Assembly: GCA_947623455.1 (NCBI GenBank)
Contig: OX392527.1
Coordinates: 4,274,001-4,338,000 of the forward strand
DNA length: 64,000 nucleotides
Source of the DNA: Mimachlamys varia
Lineage: Eukaryota; Mollusca; Bivalvia; Pectinida; Pectinidae
Direction of reading: 5' to 3'
Below the pieces are notes generated by a model, which was not told the DNA's origin, did not search any database, and saw nothing but the letters and a program-made list of their open reading frames with translations. Every line of letters begins with the position of its first letter. Position 1 is the stretch's first letter. This document shows, in pieces, positions 12,801-27,800 of the stretch. A program made the translations under genes and the position numbers.

Positions 12801-15800
12801 CAGGTTTAGTTCATAACACTTGTCTACAGATATTTAACATAACAAGAGTATAGATTATAACACTTGTCTACAGACATTTAACATAACAGGTTTAGTTCAT
12901 AACACTTGTCTACAGATATTTAACATAACAAGAGTACAGTTCATAAGACTTGTCTACAGACATTTAACATAACAGGTTTAGTTCATAACACTTGTCTACA
13001 GATATTTAACATAACAAGTATAGATTATAACACTTGTCTACAGACATTTATTATAACAAGTATAGTTTATAAAACTTGTCTACAGATATCTAACATAACA
13101 GGTTTAGTTCATAACACTTGTCTACAGATATTTAACATAACAAGTATAGATTATAACACTTGTCTAGAGACATTTATTATAACAAGTATAGTTTATAACA
13201 CTTGTCTACAAACATTTAACATAACAAGTATAGTTCATAACACTTGTCTACAGACATTTAACATAACAGGTTTAGTTCATAACACTTGGCTACAGACAGT
13301 TAACATAACAAGTTTAGTTCATAACACTTGTCCACAGACATTTATAACACTTGTCTACAGACATTTAACATATCAGGTATAGTTCATAACGCTTGTCTAC
13401 AGACATTTATAACACTTGTCTACAGACATTTAACATAACAGGTTTAGTTCATAACACTTGTCTACAGACATTTAACATATCAGGTTTAGTTCATAACACT
13501 TGTCTACAGACATTTAACATAACAGGTTTAGTTCATAACACTTGTCTACAGACATTTAACATAACAAGAGTATAGTTTATAACACTTGTCTACAGACATT
13601 TAACATAACAAGAGTATAGTTCATAACACTTGTCTACAGATATTTAACATAACAAGAGTAAAGTTTATAACACTTGTCTACAGACATTTAACATAACAAG
13701 AGTATAGTTTATAACACTTGTCTACAGATATTTAACATAACAAGATTATAGTTTATAACACTTGTCTACAGATATTTAACATAACAAGAGTATAGTTTAT
13801 AACACTTGTCTACAGATATTTTACATAACAAGTATAGTTTATAACCTTGTCTACAGATATTCAACATATCAGGTTTAGTTCATAACACTTGTCTTAAGAC
13901 ATTTAAAATAACAAGTATAGTTCATAATCATAATACTTGTCTACAGACATTTATAACACTTGTCTACAGACATTTATAACACTTGTCTACAGACATTTAA
14001 CATAACAAGAGTATAGTTTATAACACTTATCTACAGACATTTAACATAACAAGAGTATAGTTTATAACACTTGTCTACAGATATTTAACATAACAAGAGT
14101 ATAGTTTATAACACTTGTCTACAGATATTTAACATAACAAGATTATAGTTTATAACACTTGTCTACAGATATTTAACATAACAAGAGTATAGTTTATAAC
14201 ACTTGTCTACAGATATTTAACATAACAAGTATAGTTTATAACCTTGTCTACAGATATTCAACATATCAGGTTTAGTTCATAACACTTGTCGTAAGACATT
14301 TAAAATAACAAGTATAGTTCATAACACTTGTCTACAGACATTTATAACACTTGTCTACAGACATTTATAACACTTGTCTACAGACATTTAACATAACAGG
14401 TTTAGTTCATAACACTTGTCTTCAGACATTTATAACACTTGTCTACAGACATTTATAACACTTGTCTACAGACATTAAACATAACAGGTTTAGTTCATAA
14501 CACTTGTCTTCAGACATTCATAACACTTGTCTACAGACATTTATAACACTTGTCTACAGACATTTAACATAACAGGTTTAGTTCATAACACTTGTCTACA
14601 GACATTTAACATAACAGGTTTAGTTCATAACACTTGTCTACAGACATTTAACATAACAGGTTTAGTTCATAACACTTGTCTACAGACATTTATAACACTT
14701 GTCTACAGACATTTAACATAACAGGTTTAGTTTATAACACTTGTCTACAGATATTTAACATAACAGGTTTAGTTCATAACACTTGTCTACAGACAGTTAA
14801 CATAACAAGTATAGATTATAACACTTGTCTACAGACATTTATAACCCTTGTCTACAGACATTTATAACACTTGTCTACAGACATTTAACATAACAGGTTT
14901 AGTTTATAACACTTGTCTACAGATATTTAACATAACAGGTTTAGTTCATAACACTTGTCTACAGACATTAAACATAACAGGTTTAGTTCATAACACTTGT
15001 CTTCAGACATTAAACATAACAGGTTTAGTTCATAACACTTGTCTTCAGACATTAAACATAACAGGTTTAGTTCATAACACTTGTCTACAGACATTTATAA
15101 CACTTGTCTACAGACATTTATAACACTTGTCTACAGACATTTATAACACTTGTCTACAGACATTTATAACACTTGTCTACAGACATTTATAACACTTGTC
15201 TACAGACATTAAACATAACAGGTTTAGTTCATAACACTTGTCTACAGACATTTATAACACTTGTCTACAGACATTTATAACACTTGTCTACAGACATTTA
15301 TAACACTTGTCTACAGACATTTATAACACTTGTCTACAGACATTTATAACACTTGTCTACAGACAGTTAACATAACAAGAGTATAGATTATAACACTTGT
15401 CTACAGACATTTATAACACTTGTCTACAGACAGTTAACATAACAAGAGTATAGATTATAACACTTGTCTACAGACATTTATAACACTTGTCTACAGACAT
15501 TTATAACACTTGTCTACAGACAGTTAACATAACAAGAGTATAGATTATAACACTTGTCTTCAGACATTTATTATAACAGGTTTAGTTCATAACACTTGTC
15601 TACAAACATTTATAACACTTGTCTACAGACATTTATAACACTTGTCTACAGACATTTATAACACTTGTCTACAGACATTTATAACACTTGTCTACAGACA
15701 TTTATAACACTTGTCTACAGACATTTATAACACTTGTCTACAGACATTTATAACACTTGTCTACAGACATTTATAACACTTGTCTACAGACATTTATAAC

Positions 15801-18800
15801 ACTTGTCTACAGACATTTATAACACTTGTCTACAGACATTTATAACACTTGTCTACAGACATTTATAACACTTGTCTACAGACATTTATAACACTTGTCT
15901 ACAGACATTCATAACACTTGTCTTCAGACATTAAACATAACAGGTTTAGTTCATAACACTTGTCTACAGACATTTATAACACTTGTCTACAGACATTTAT
16001 AACACTTGTCTACAGACATTTATAACACTTGTCTACAGACATTTATAACACTTGTCTACAGACATTTATAACACTTGTCTACAGACATTTATAACACTTG
16101 TCTACAGACAGTTAACATAACAAGAGTATAGATTATAACACTTGTCTTCAGACATTTATTATAACAGGTTTAGTTCATAACACTTGTCTACAGATATTCA
16201 TAACACTTGTCTACAGACATTCATACCACTTGTCTACAGACATTTAACATAACAGGTTTAGTTCATAACACTTGTCTACAGACATTTATAACACTTGTCT
16301 TCAGACATTTATTATAACAGGTTTAGTTCATAACACTTGTCTACAGACATTTAAAGGCCCAATATATGTTACTTTCGGGAAAACTTGAAGCGAAAATCAA
16401 ACCTAATACCTTATTATATTTATAGATTTAGTTAAGATTATTATAATAACTGATATCAGCAATACCGCGGTTCTTGGTACAGCAACTGGGTATTTGTAAA
16501 CACGCATCCATTTGAACTGTCTTCTTACTTTGGCTTGTTGTTGAAGTGGGCCCCACCTGAATTATTTTCAGTTCTTTGGATTTTTTTCTGTCAAGAGTTT
16601 CTTGTTGTGGTAACGCACAACGCACCAAAAACTGTGCATCGTGCATACATCGTCCACCCATCGTTCACACATTGTTCACCAATGGTGCGCACAACTGGGC
16701 GATCTAAAGATTTTGCGATTACATGTGCGATGAGAATCGCACACATGCACGATTTGGTACAATTGGTCGATAAATATTACAGAATGAAAAAAAAATATGG
16801 AACTCATTTGTCCAAAAACTATATAAATTTGCATCATATTCATTGGGATTATGTTAATTTTACAATATAAAGTAAACAGTATTACAGTGACCATGAGACA
16901 GTCAAGTGAGGGTTTAGCTCCCAGGTAACAGAACAGGTAAATAACATGCCAGAGTTTTACCCAATCTGATTAAACTACAGATCCTCACTATTACTATCGT
17001 GAGTAGGATCTGACAGCCACCAGAAGAAGGTCATGGGAAGATAACCTTTGTATTCACCAATCAAATCGCTGCTTACTAGATTCTGAAAGTGAAAAGCTAA
17101 TTTTAATTTGTTTCTACACTTGTCGTTTAAACAGAGCGAGAAACCCAAATGACGGTATACAAAAATGGCAGCGCCCAGTTCAACGGTCTCTACGCCAATG
17201 TGTGTGTTCTTTTTAGACATTATCTGTTTGATTTGTAGTTTTTCGTTTTTGTGAAAAGAAATAACAACTGAAGGTAAAGAAATTATCACCTTTCTTCGCT
17301 ACGATCAGCGGCCATTTTTGTTCGTCTACCAAACATTGTTTACAAGGTGCATTTTGATTGGCTGTTCATTTCCAAGATATGGAAATAATAAAGGTCATCA
17401 GCACATGAACTTCTACTGGCCGCTATCAGATCCTACACACAATAGTAATAGTGAGGACCTGTATTTTAATCAGATTAAGAGTTTTACCTGTCCCGTGTCC
17501 GGTGATCCGCTACGACAGCCATTACCGAGCAGTCGTTATGAAAACAAACTGCACTCTTATAATTAGTTATTTGATTTGTTTCAAAAACTACAAAAAGACT
17601 ATTACTAATTTTAAGAAAGATATAGATAGAAGTATCAGCTTATGTATATAGTTAAAATATAGAAATATGTTTAAAACAACAAGCGAGAAACCGTATATAT
17701 TGCTTAACCATTTCTCAATTTACATCAACCACGATTGTCATCGCACAATGTTCGTTTATCTTGTGCCCACCTGCGTTAGAAATAATCGCCCAGGATCACA
17801 TCGTTCTCACATCGTGCATACACCGTTTACACATTGCGCGCCCAGCGTACATCGTGTAACGTTGTGCAATCCCACAACTGTAGTATCTACACAGATGTTC
17901 AGCATGCTTTGCTCTGATACATCAACACAGTACCAATACTTACTGGTTGACTGGATCATACGGAACAGGAGAGTAGGATGGGTGGTTCTCTGCATTCTTG
18001 ATGATTTTTTGTGTATCGTAAAGCAAAAACATTCCGAAAATGACCACACCTCCATACACACTGAAGGAGTACAACCCTGCCCCCAGGGCAGTAGCAGGGG
18101 GGAAAAACATGGTACCTAAGCAGAAAAAAAAAATGTACAAAAATTCACCTCTTGCCATCATGAGTAAACATTTATTTCTTTATTAAATACACAAAAAAAA
18201 AAAAAAATAAAAAAAAACCACCCATGTTATCCTGGAACTGTTTATAACATACAAGTATATATCAGTTTGGGTTGGATCTTTCACCTATCTTGATACGAAA
18301 TACTTATCTACATATGTAATAAACAAGTAATCAGAACAATCCGAACATGCTAATCCATGGAATTTACACATTTGTCTTCCTTATAACAGTAATCTTAATT
18401 TGTCATGATTGAACAAAGAACAAAGAAGAGCTTACAGAAATGTAAAACTCATCGAGATATTTTCAAAATAATACATTTAAAACACATCATTTTACGGACA
18501 AAATACTTTGTATAAAGAGTCATAACACCCTTAAAATGGGTTTTAAAATGAAATTAAAATGTTGATGCAGAGAAGTTACTACACATGACAGATATACAGA
18601 CAGGTGATTCCAGTGTAACACCTCTAACTTCATTACAGGGGGTAAGTCCCATACACACACACTAGTAGGGGTATAGCAGCTTATTACAGTACATTACAGG
18701 GGGTAAGTCCATACACTCACACTAGTAGGGGTATAGCAGATTATTCCAGTACATTACAGGGGGTAAGTCCCATACACACACTAGTAGGGGACTAGCAGCT

Positions 18801-21800
18801 TATTACAGTTCATTACAGGGGGTAAGTCCCATACACCACACTAGTAGGTTATAGCAGCTTATTACAGTACATTACAGGGGGTAAGTCCCATACACCACAC
18901 TAGTAGGGGTATATCAGCTTATTACAGTACATTACAGGGGGTAAGTCCCATACACACACACTAGTAGGGGTATAGCAGCTTATTACAGTACATTACAGGG
19001 GGTAAGTCCCATACACCACACTAGTAGGGGTGTAGCAGCTCATTACAGTACATTACAGGGGGTAAGTCCCATACACTTACACTAGTAGGGGTATAGCAGC
19101 TTATTACAGTACATTACAGGGGGTAAGTCCCATACACTTACACTAGTAGGAGTATAGCAGCTTATTACAGTACATTACAGGGGGTAAGTCCCATACACAC
19201 ACACTAGTAGGGGTATAGCAGCTTATTACAGTACATTACAGGGGGTAAGTCCCATACACTTACACTAGTAGGAGTATAGCAGCTTATTACAGTACATTAC
19301 AGGGGGTAAGTCCCATAAACTTACACTTGTAGGAGTATAGCAGCTTATTACAGTACATTACAGGGGGTAAGTCCCATACACTTACACTAGTAGGGGTATA
19401 GCAGCTTATTACAGTATATTACAGGGGGTAAGTCCCATACACTTACACTAGTAGGAGTATAGCAGCTTATTACAGTACATAAAGGGGGTAAGTCCCATAC
19501 ACATACACTAGTAGGGGACTATAGCAGCTTATTACAGTACATTACAGGGGGTAAGTCCCATACACTTACACTAGTAGGTGTATAGCAACTTATTAAAGTA
19601 CATTACAGGGGATAAGTCCCATACACTTACACTAGTAGTGGTATAGCAGCTTATTACAGTACATTACAGGGGGTAAGTCCCATACACTTACACTAGTAGG
19701 GGTATAGCAACTTATTACAGTACATTACAGGGGGTAAGTCCCATACACTTACACTAGTAGGGGTATAGCAACTTATTACAGTACATTATAGGGGTAAGTC
19801 CCATACACTTACACTAGTAGGGGTATAGCAGCTTATTACAGTACATTACAGGGGATAAGTCCCATACACTCACACTAGTAGGGGTGTAGCAACTTATTAC
19901 AGTACATTACAGGGGGTAAGTCCCATACACTTACACTAGTATGGGTATAGCAGCTTATTACAGTACATTACAGGGGGTAAGTCCCATACACACACACTAG
20001 TAGGAGTATAGCAGCTTATTACAGTACATTACAGGTGGTAAGTCCCATACACCACAGTAGTAGGGGTATAGCAGCTTATTACAGTACATTACAGGGGGTA
20101 AGTCCCATACACTTACACTAGTAGGGGTATAGCAACTTATTACAGTACATTACAGGGGGTAAGTCCCATACACTTACACTAGTAGGGGTATAGCAGCTTA
20201 TTACATTACATTACAGGGGGTAAGTCCCATACACCACACTAGTAAGGGTATAGCAGCTTATTACAGTACATTACAGGGGGTAAGTCCCATACACTTACAC
20301 TAGTAGGGGTATAGCAACTTATTACAGTACATTACAGGGGGTAAGTCCCATACACTTACACTAGTAGGGGTATAGCAGCTTATTACAGTACATTACAGGG
20401 GGTAAGTCCCATACACTTACACTAGTAGGGGTATAGCAGCTTATTACAGTACATTACAGGGGATAAGTCCCATACACTCACACTAGTATGGGTATAGCAG
20501 CTTATTACAGTACATTACAGGGGTTAAGTCCCATACACACACACTAGTAGGAGTATAGCAGCTTATTACAGTACATTACAGGGGGTAAGTCCCATACACA
20601 CACACTAGTAGGGGTATAGCAGCTTATTACAGTACATTACAGGGGGTAAGTCCCATACACTTACACTAGTAGGAGTATAGCAGCTTATTACAGTACATTA
20701 CAGGGGATAAGTCCATACACTCACACTAGTAGGGGTATAGCAGATTATTCCAGTACATTACAGGGGGTAAGTCCCATACACACACTAGTAGGGGACTAGC
20801 AGCTTATTACAGTTCATTACAGGGGGTAAGTCCCATACACCACACTAGTAGGTTATAGCAGCTTATTACCGTACATTACAGGGGGTAAGTCCCATACACC
20901 ACACTAGTAGGGGTATATCAGCTTATTACAGTACATTACAGGGGGTAAGTCCCATACACACACACTAGTAGGGGTATAGCAGCTTATTACAGTACATTAC
21001 AGGGGGTAAGTCCCATACACCACACTAGTAGGGGTGTAGCAGCTTATTACAGTACATTACAGGGGGTTAGTCCCATACACTTACACTAGTAGGGGTATAG
21101 CAGCTTATTACAGTACATTACAGGGGGTAAGTCCCATACACTTACACTTGTAGGAGTATAGCAGCTTATTACAGTACATTACAGGGGGTAAGTCACATAC
21201 ACTTACACTAGTAGGGGTATAGCAGCTTATTACAGTATATTACAGGGGGTAAGTCCCATACACTTACACTAGTAGGGGTATAGCAACTTATTACAGTATA
21301 TTACAGGGGGTAAGTCCCATACACTTACACTAGTAGGGGTATAGCAACTTATTACAGTACATTATAGGGGTAAGTCCCATACACTTACACTAGTATGGGT
21401 ATAGCAGCTTATTACAGTACATTACAGGGGTTAAGTCCCATACACACACACTAGTAGGAGTATAGCAGCTTATTACAGTACATTACAGGGGGTAAGTCCC
21501 ATACACACACACTAGTAGGAGTATAGCAGCTTATTACAGTACATTACAGGAGGTAAGTCCCATACACACACACTAGTAGGAGTATAGCAGCTTATTACAG
21601 TACATTACAGGGGGTAAGTCCCATACACTTACACTAGTAGGAGTATAGCAGCTTATTACAGTACATTACAGGGGGTAAGTCCCATAAACTTACACTTGTA
21701 GGAGTATAGCAGCTTATTACAGTACATTACAGGGGGTAAGTCCCATACACTTACACTAGTAGGGGTATAGCAGCTTATTACAGTACATTACAGGGGGTAA

Positions 21801-24800
21801 GTCCCATACACTTACACTAGTAGGGGTATAGCAGCTTATTACAGTACATTACAGGGGGTAAGTCCCATACACTCACACTAGTAGGGGTATAGCAGCTTAT
21901 TACAGTACATTACAGGGGATAAGTCCATACACTTACACTAGTAGGGGTATAGCAGCTTATTACAGTACATTACAGGGGGTAAGTCCCATACACACACACT
22001 AGTAGGAGTATAGCAGCTTATTACAGTACATTACAGGTGGTAAGTCCCATACACCACAGTAGTAGGGGTATAGCAGCTTATTACAGTACATTACAGGGGG
22101 TAAGTCCCATACACTTACACTAGTAGTGGTATAGCAGCTTATTACAGTACATTACAGGGGGTAAGTCCCATACACTTACAATAGTAGGGGTATAGCAGCT
22201 TATTACAGTACATTACAGGGGGTAAGTCCCATACACCACACTAGTAAGGGTATAGCAGCTTATTACAGTACATTACAGGGGGTAAGTCCCATACACTTAC
22301 ACTAGTAGGGGTATAGCAACTTATTACAGTACATTATAGGGGTAAGTCCCATACACTTACACTAGTATGGGTATAGCAGCTTATTACAGTACATTACAGG
22401 GGATAAGTCCCATACACTCACACTAGTATGGGTATAGCAGCTTATTACAGTACATTACAGGGGTTAAGTCCCATACACACACACTAGTAGGAGTATAGCA
22501 GCTTATTACAGTACATTACAGGGGGTAAGTCCCATACACACACACTAGTAAGGGACTATAGCAGCTTATTACAGTACATTACAGGGGGTAAGTCCCAGAC
22601 ACTTACACTAGTAGGTGTATAGCAACTTATTAAAGTACATTACAGGGGATAAGTCCCATACACTTACACTAGTAGTGGTATAGCAGCTTATTACAGTACA
22701 TTACAGGGGGTAAGTCCCATACACACACACTAGTAGGGGTATAGCTGCTTATTACAGTACATTACAGGGGGTAAATCCCATACACTTACACTAGTAGGGG
22801 TATAGCAGCTTATTACAGTACATTACAGGGGGTAAGTCCCATACACACACACTAGTAGGGGTATAGCAGCTTATTACAGTACATTACAGGGGGTAAGTCC
22901 CATACACCACACTAGTAGGGGTGTAGCAGCTTATTACAGTACATTACAGGGGGTAAGTCCCATACACACACACTAGTAGGGGTATAGCAGCTTATTACAG
23001 TACATTACAGGGGGTAAGTCCCATACACTTACACTAGTAGGAGTATAGCAGCTTATTACAGTACATTACAGGGGGTAAGTCCCATACACACACTAGTAGG
23101 GGTATAGCAGCTTATTACAGTACATTACAGGAGGTAAGTCCCATACACTTACACTAGTAGGAGTATAGCAGCTTATTACAGTACATTACAGGGGGTAAGT
23201 CCCATACACTTACACTAGTAGGAGTATAGCAGCTTATTACAGTACATTACAGGGGGTAAGTCCCATACACTTACACTAGTAGGGGTATAGCAGCTTATTA
23301 CAGTACATTACAGGGGGTAAGTCCCATACACTTACACTAGTAGGAGTATAGCAGCTTATTACAGTACATAAAGGGGGTAAGTCCCATACACACACACTAG
23401 TAAGGGACTATAGCAGCTTATTACAGTACATTACAGGGGGTAAGTCCCAGACACTTACACTAGTAGGTGTATAGCAACTTATTAAAGTACATTACAGGGG
23501 GTAAGTCCCATACACACACACTAGTAGGGGTATAGCAGCTTATTACAGTACATTACAGGGGGTAAGTCCCATACACTTACACTAGTAGGGGTATAGCAGC
23601 TTATTACAGTACATTACAGGGGGTAAGTCCCATACACACACACTAGTAGGGGTATAGCAGCTTATTACAGTACATTACAGGGGGTAAGTCCCATACACCA
23701 CACTAGTAGGGGTGTAGCAGCTTATTACAGTACATTACAGGGGGTTAGTCCCATACACTTACACTAGTAGGGGTATAGCAGCTTATTACAGTACATTACA
23801 GGGGGTAAGTCCCATACACTTACACTAGTAGGAGTATAGCAGCTTATTACAGTACATTACAGGAGGTAAGTCCCATACACACACACTAGTAGGGGTATAG
23901 CAGCTTATTACAGTACATTACAGGGGGTAAGTCCCATACACTTACACTAGTAGGAGTATAGCAGCTTATTACAGTACATTACAGGGGGTAAGTCCCATAA
24001 ACTTACACTTGTAGGAGTATAGCAGCTTATTACAGTACATTACAGGGGGTAAGTCACATACACTTACACTAGTAGGGGTATAGCAGCTTATTACAGTATA
24101 TTACAGGGGGTAAGTCCCATAAACTTACACTAGTAGGAGTATAGCAGCTTATTACAGTACATAAAGGGGGTAAGTCCCATACACATACACTAGTAGGGGA
24201 CTATAGCAGCTTATTACAGTACATTACAGGGGGTAAGTCCCATACACTTACACTAGTAGGTGTATAGCAACTTATTACAGTACATTACAGGGGATAAGTC
24301 CCATACACTTACACTAGTAGTGGTATAGCAGCTTATTACAGTACATTACAGGGGGTAAGTCCCATACACTTACACTAGTAGGGGTATAGCAACTTATTAC
24401 AGTACATTACAGGGGGTAAGTCCCATACACTTACACTAGTAGGGGTATAGCAACTTATTACAGTACATTATAGGGGTAAGTCCCATACACTTACACTAGT
24501 AGGGGTATAGCAGCTTATTACAGTACATTACAGGGGATAAGTCCCATACACTCACACTAGTATGGGTATAGCAGCTTATTACAGTACATTACAGGGGTTA
24601 AGTCCCATACACACACACTAGTAGGAGTATAGCAGCTTATTACAGTACATTACAGGGGGTAAGTCCCATACACCACAGTAGTAGGGGTATAGCAGCTTAT
24701 TACAGTACATTACAGGGGGTAAGTCCCATACACTTACACTAGTAGGGGTATAGCAACTTATTACAGTACATTACAGGGGGTAAGTCCCATACACTTACAC

Positions 24801-27800
24801 TAGTAGGGGTATAGCAGCTTATTACAGTACATTACAGGGGGTAAGTCCATACACTCACACTAGTAGGGGTATAGCAGATTATTCCAGTACATTACAGGGG
24901 GTAAGTCCCATACACACACTAGTAGGGGACTAGCAGCTTATTACAGTTCATTACAGGGGGTAAGTCCCATACACCACACTAGTAGGTTATAGCAGCTTAT
25001 TACCGTACATTACAGGGGGTAAGTCCCATACACCATACTAGTAGGGGTATATCAGCTTATTACAGTACATTACAGGGGGTAAGTCCCATACACACACACT
25101 AGTAGGGGTATAGCAGCTTATTACAGTACATTACAGGAGGTAAGTCCCATACACCACACTAGTAGGGGTGTAGCAGCTTATTACAGTACATTACAGGGGG
25201 TAAGTCCCATACACTTACACTAGTAGGGGTATAGCAGCTTATTACAGTACATTACAGGGGGTAAGTCCCATACACTTACACTAGTAGGAGTATAGCAGCT
25301 TATTACAGTACATTACAGGAGGTAAGTCCCATACACACACACTAGTAGGGGTATAGCAGCTTATTACAGTACATAAAGGGGGTAAGTCCCATACACATAC
25401 ACTAGTAGGGGACTATAGCAGCTTATTACAGTACATTACAGGGGGTAAGTCCCATACACTTACACTAGTAGGTGTATAGCAACTTATTACAGTACATTAC
25501 AGGGGATAAGTCCCATACACTTACACTAGTAGGGGTATAGCAACTTATTACAGTACATTACAGGGGGTAAGTCCCATACACTTACACTAGTAGGGGTATA
25601 GCAACTTATTACAGTACATTATAGGGGTAAGTCCCATACACTTACACTAGTAGGGGTATAGCAGCTTATTACAGTACATTACAGGGGATAAGTCCCATAC
25701 ACTCACACTAGTATGGGTATAGCAGCTTATTACAGTACATTACAGGGGTTAAGTCCCATACACACACACTAGTAGGAGTATAGCAGCTTATTACAGTACA
25801 TTACAGGGGGTAAGTCCCATACACCACAGTAGTAGGGGTATAGCAGCTTATTACAGTACATTACAGGGGGTAAGTCCCATACACTTACACTAGTAGGGGT
25901 ATAGCAACTTATTACAGTACATTACAGGGGGTAAGTCCCATACACTTACACTAGTAGGGGTATAGCAGCTTATTACAGTACATTACAGGGGGTAAGTCCA
26001 TACACTCACACTAGTAGGGGTATAGCAGATTATTCCAGTACATTACAGGGGGTAAGTCCCATACACTCACACTAGTAGGGGTATAGCAACTTATTACAGT
26101 ACATTACAGGGGGTAAGTCCCATACACTTACACTAGTAGGGGTATAGCAGCTTATTACAGTACATTACAGGGGATAAGTCCCATACACTCACACTAGTAG
26201 GGGTATAGCAGCTTATTACAGTACATTACAGGGGGTAAGTCCCATACACTCACACTAGTAGGGGTATAGCAGCTTATTACAGTACATTACAGGGGGTAAG
26301 TCCCATACACACACACTAGTAGGAGTATAGCAGCTTATTACAGTACATTACAGGGGGTAAGTCCCATACACCACACTAGTAGGGGTATAGCAGCTTATTA
26401 CAGTACATTACAGGGGGTAAGTCCCATACACTTACACTAGTAGGGGTATAGCAGCTTATTACAGTACATTACAGGGGTTAAGTCCCATACACACACACTA
26501 GTAGGAGTATAGCAGCTTATTACAGTACATTACAGGGGGTAAGTCCCATACACCACAGTAGTAGGGGTATAGCAGCTTATTACAGTACATTATAGGGGGT
26601 AAGTCCCATACACTTACACTAGTAGGGGTATAGCAGCTTATTACAGTACATTACAGGGGGTAAGTCCCATACACTTACACTAGTAGGGGTATAGCAGCTT
26701 ATTACAGTACATTACAGGGGATAAGTCCCATACACTTACACTAGTAGGGGTATAGCAGCTTATTACAGTACATTACAGGGGGTAAGTCCCATACACTTAC
26801 ACTAGTAGGAGTATAGCAGCTTATTACAGTACATTACAGGGGAAAGTCCCATACACTTACACTAGTAGGGGTACAGCAGCTTATTACAGTACATTACAGG
26901 GGGTAAGTCCCATACACTTACACTAGTAGGGGTATAGCAGCTTATTACAGTACATTACAGGGGGTAAGTCCCATACACTCACACTAATAGGGGTATAGCA
27001 GCTTATTACAGTACATTACAGGGGATAAGTCCATACACTTACACTAGTAGGGGTATAGCAGCTTATTACAGTACATTACAGGGGGTAAGTCCCATACACA
27101 CACACTAGTAGGAGTATAGCAGCTTATTACAGTACATTACAGGGGATAAGTCCATACACTTACACTAGTAGGGGTATAGCAGCTTATTACAGTACATTAC
27201 AGGGGGTAAGTCCCATACACTTACACTAGTAGTGGTATAGCAGCTTATTACAGTACATTACAGGGGGTAAGTCCCATACACTTACACTAGTAGGGGTATA
27301 GCAGCTTATTACAGTACATTACAGGGGGTAAGTCCCATACACACACACTAGTAGGGGTATAGCAGCTTATTACAGTACATTACAGGGGGTAAGTCCCATA
27401 CACCACACTAGTAGGGGTGTAGCAGCTTATTACAGTACATTACAGGGGGTTAGTCCCATACACTTACACTAGTAGGGGTATAGCAGCTTATTACAGTACA
27501 TTACAGGGGGTAAGTCCCATACACTTACACTAGTAGGAGTATAGCAGCTTATTACAGTACATTACAGGAGGTAAGTCCCATACACACACACTAGTAGGGG
27601 TATAGCAGCTTATTACAGTACATTACAGGGGGTAAGTCCCATACACTTACACTAGTAGGAGTATAGCAGCTTATTACAGTACATTACAGGGGGTAAGTCC
27701 CATAAACTTACACTTGTAGGAGTATAGCAGCTTATTACAGTACATTACAGGGGGTAAGTCCCATACACTTACACTAGTATGGGTATAGCAGCTTATTACA

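Noticed and set aside
17667..18119. 150-codon plus-strand frame over GHITM exon 6
   Set aside because: It is the antisense shadow of the conserved exon and of repeat-derived sequence.
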